From Gammaproteobacteria bacterium (lineage in GTDB: Bacteria > Pseudomonadota > Gammaproteobacteria > S012-40), in NCBI GenBank assembly GCA_029864945.1, contig JAOTSL010000198.1, positions 1-6,241 on the forward strand: a stretch of DNA of 6,241 bases, written 5' to 3'. The notes beneath the pieces were generated by a model that was not told the DNA's origin, ran no database searches, and was given only the letters and a program-made list of their open reading frames with translations. Positions 4,562 through 6,241 of this stretch are shown one piece after another. A program made the translations under genes and the position numbers. How positions within the stretch are numbered: position 1 is the first letter of the stretch; each line of letters starts with the position of its first letter.

Positions 4562-6241
4562 ATGAACATAGATCAGTTAAACCCGCGCCAAAAAGAAGCG
4601 GTGAAATATATTGATACCCCCTTACTGGTGCTGGCAGGTGCAGGTAGTGGAAAAACCCGTGTAATCACAACCAAAATCGCCTACTTAATTGAGCAGTGTG
4701 GGGTTAAAGCGCATAACATTGCCGCAGTAACCTTCACCAATAAAGCGTCAAAAGAAATGAAGACGCGAATCTCCAGCATTTTGGACAAAAACAAAATACG
4801 CGGCTTAAAAGTATCAACCTTTCACACTCTAGGCTTGAATATTATTCGCCAAGAATTAAAAAGTGTTGGGCTGAGAACGGGCTTTTCAATTTTTGACTCA
4901 CAAGATGTCGCCGCCTTATTAAAAGAAATATCATCCGGCAATTTAGCCGATGATGCAGATCAAATAAAACAACTGCAGTGGAAAATATCTTCCTGGAAAA
5001 ATGCCTTAATCGACCCCGCAAAAGCCATGTCTTTAGCAGAAGATAAGCTAGATGTAGCGCAAGCCTCCTTATATGAAAAATACCAAACCAGTTTAAACGC
5101 CTATAACGCCATAGATTTTGACGATTTGATATATTTGCCGGTTGATTTGTTTTCTCGCAGCCCAGAGGCGCTTGTACGCTGGCAAAATAAAATCCACTAT
5201 TTGTTAGTAGATGAGTATCAGGATACCAATGGTTGCCAGTATGAAATGGTAAAAATGCTCGTCGGTGGTCGTAATGGATTAACGGTTGTGGGAGACGACG
5301 ATCAATCAATATATGCATGGCGCGGAGCGCAGCCTGAAAACTTAGCGCAATTAAGTCAGGACTATAAAAGTTTAAAAGTAATAAAGCTTGAGCAAAATTA
5401 TCGCTCCGTCGGGCGAATATTAAAAGCAGCCAATACACTCATTGACAACAATCCCCATGTTTTTCAAAAAGCATTATGGAGCGATAAAGGTTACGGCGAC
5501 CCAATCAAAGTGCTCGCCTGTAAAAATGACGAGCACGAAGCGGAAAGGGTGGTGAGTGAAATTCTCAGTCATCGTTTTCAGAAACGAACAAAATATTCAG
5601 ACTATGCCATATTGTATCGTGGCAATCATCAGTCTCGCCTGATAGAAAAATCATTAAGAGACCACCGCATACCGTATTTTTTAAGCGGCGGAACATCATT
5701 CTTTGAAAAGTCAGAAGTAAAAGACATCATGGCTTATTTACGAATAATCGCCAACTTCGATGATGATGCTGCTTTTTTAAGAGTAGTAAATACACCACGC
5801 AGGGAAATTGGGCCGGGTACACTGGCAAAACTGGGGGAGTATGCACATTCACGAGGCGTGTCATTATTTCGCGCGAGTGACGAACTGGGTTTAGAGCAAA
5901 GTTTATCATCGCGAGCGATTACAAATCTACGTGACTTCACAGCATGGGTTTCTCGCATTAGTGAAAACATGAATGCCGAAAATTTCATGAAGTCACTCAG
6001 AGACATGGTCGCTCAGCTTGATTATGAAACATGGTTGATTGATAACAGCAAAAATGCCAATGTCGCGGAAAAGCGCATGGAGAACGTACACGAATTATTA
6101 TCCTGGATAGAAAACGTCAGAAACAAATCAGAAGAAGACTCATCCCTAGGTGAAATTGTTAATTACCTTTCCTTAATGAACATACTCGAAAGGCAAGAAG
6201 ACGAAAACGAATCAGACAGCGTTAACCTGTCAACATTGCAC
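4562..6241 (+). CDS. rep: ATP-dependent DNA helicase Rep, N-terminal 560 codons, cut by window edge
   Basis: Rep is a superfamily 1A 3'-5' DNA helicase that travels with the replisome, removes proteins ahead of forks and helps restart them. Visible motifs in order: Q motif LNPRQKEAV (6-14), Walker A AGAGSGKT (25-32), Ia AAVTFTNKAS (54-63), Ib STFHTLG (85-91), II LLVDEYQDTN (214-223), III VVGDDDQSIYAWRGA (242-256) and IV KLEQNYRS (275-282). Domain 2 stretches YAILYRGNHQSR (348-359), LSGGTSFFEKSE (374-385) and NTPRREIG (410-417) follow, and the window ends at the start of motif V (VNLSTLH). TFHTLGLNIIRQE, NPHVF and the GNHQSR and GGTSFF segments match E. coli Rep (673 aa) rather than UvrD. About 110 residues are missing on the right. 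The ATG has only a distant GGAA (4546-4549) upstream, and no in-frame start fits better. It follows hda in the same direction and may be cotranscribed. Confidence 0.96.
   Translation, partial: MNIDQLNPRQKEAVKYIDTPLLVLAGAGSGKTRVITTKIAYLIEQCGVKAHNIAAVTFTNKASKEMKTRISSILDKNKIRGLKVSTFHTLGLNIIRQELKSVGLRTGFSIFDSQDVAALLKEISSGNLADDADQIKQLQWKISSWKNALIDPAKAMSLAEDKLDVAQASLYEKYQTSLNAYNAIDFDDLIYLPVDLFSRSPEALVRWQNKIHYLLVDEYQDTNGCQYEMVKMLVGGRNGLTVVGDDDQSIYAWRGAQPENLAQLSQDYKSLKVIKLEQNYRSVGRILKAANTLIDNNPHVFQKALWSDKGYGDPIKVLACKNDEHEAERVVSEILSHRFQKRTKYSDYAILYRGNHQSRLIEKSLRDHRIPYFLSGGTSFFEKSEVKDIMAYLRIIANFDDDAAFLRVVNTPRREIGPGTLAKLGEYAHSRGVSLFRASDELGLEQSLSSRAITNLRDFTAWVSRISENMNAENFMKSLRDMVAQLDYETWLIDNSKNANVAEKRMENVHELLSWIENVRNKSEEDSSLGEIVNYLSLMNILERQEDENESDSVNLSTLH

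Noticed and set aside
4842..5438. 198-codon minus-strand open frame, plus smaller ones at 5727-6006
   Set aside because: They are antisense to rep, whose helicase motifs run without interruption through this region. Their products are rich in His, Arg and Leu with no domain, as expected for an antisense shadow.
1..6241. Search for a novel defence, mobile or CRISPR-type system
   Set aside because: Every gene belongs to a housekeeping or widespread conserved family. There are no long repeats, no transposase and no att-like sites, and no compositional break was visible by eye.

Overview
The window looks like a core chromosomal segment of a moderately AT-rich gammaproteobacterium outside the enterics. 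Evidence for this is the combination of a DUF2066 protein, Hda and a Rep-type (not only UvrD/PcrA-type) helicase, and closest recall-level similarity to E. coli PurM, Hda and Rep. I cannot name a genus.

Layout. Positions 1-720 (minus strand) hold the N-terminal 240 codons of purM (purine synthesis), running off the left edge. A 237-bp AT-rich divergent intergenic region (721-957) separates it from a tightly packed rightward cluster. The cluster consists of a secreted DUF2066 protein (958-2163), a CDP-alcohol phosphatidyltransferase (2160-2735), a PerM/AI-2E family membrane protein (2732-3781) and hda (3783-4517). After a 44-bp gap comes rep (4562 to the right edge, 560 codons, cut within helicase motif V). 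The first three rightward genes overlap by ATGA junctions, and hda follows perM after one base, so the four are almost certainly one translationally coupled transcript. rep may belong to it or may have its own weak promoter.

How the genes relate. Hda resets DnaA-ATP to DnaA-ADP on the DNA-loaded sliding clamp, and Rep clears protein roadblocks ahead of forks, so the right half is a replication-maintenance pair. The left half of the operon is envelope-related (exported protein, phospholipid headgroup transferase, polytopic permease). In E. coli, hda also sits in an operon divergent from purMN, but there the upstream genes are upp-uraA. The frame of the locus therefore seems conserved while its middle has been exchanged.

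I found no mobile element, CRISPR array, RNA gene, toxin-antitoxin or defence-type system. This is mostly ordinary housekeeping DNA. The points worth a second look are modest: an apparent internal duplication in the DUF2066 linker, the coupling of lipid/permease genes to hda, the canonical P-loop in Hda, and small repeated motifs in the intergenic DNA.
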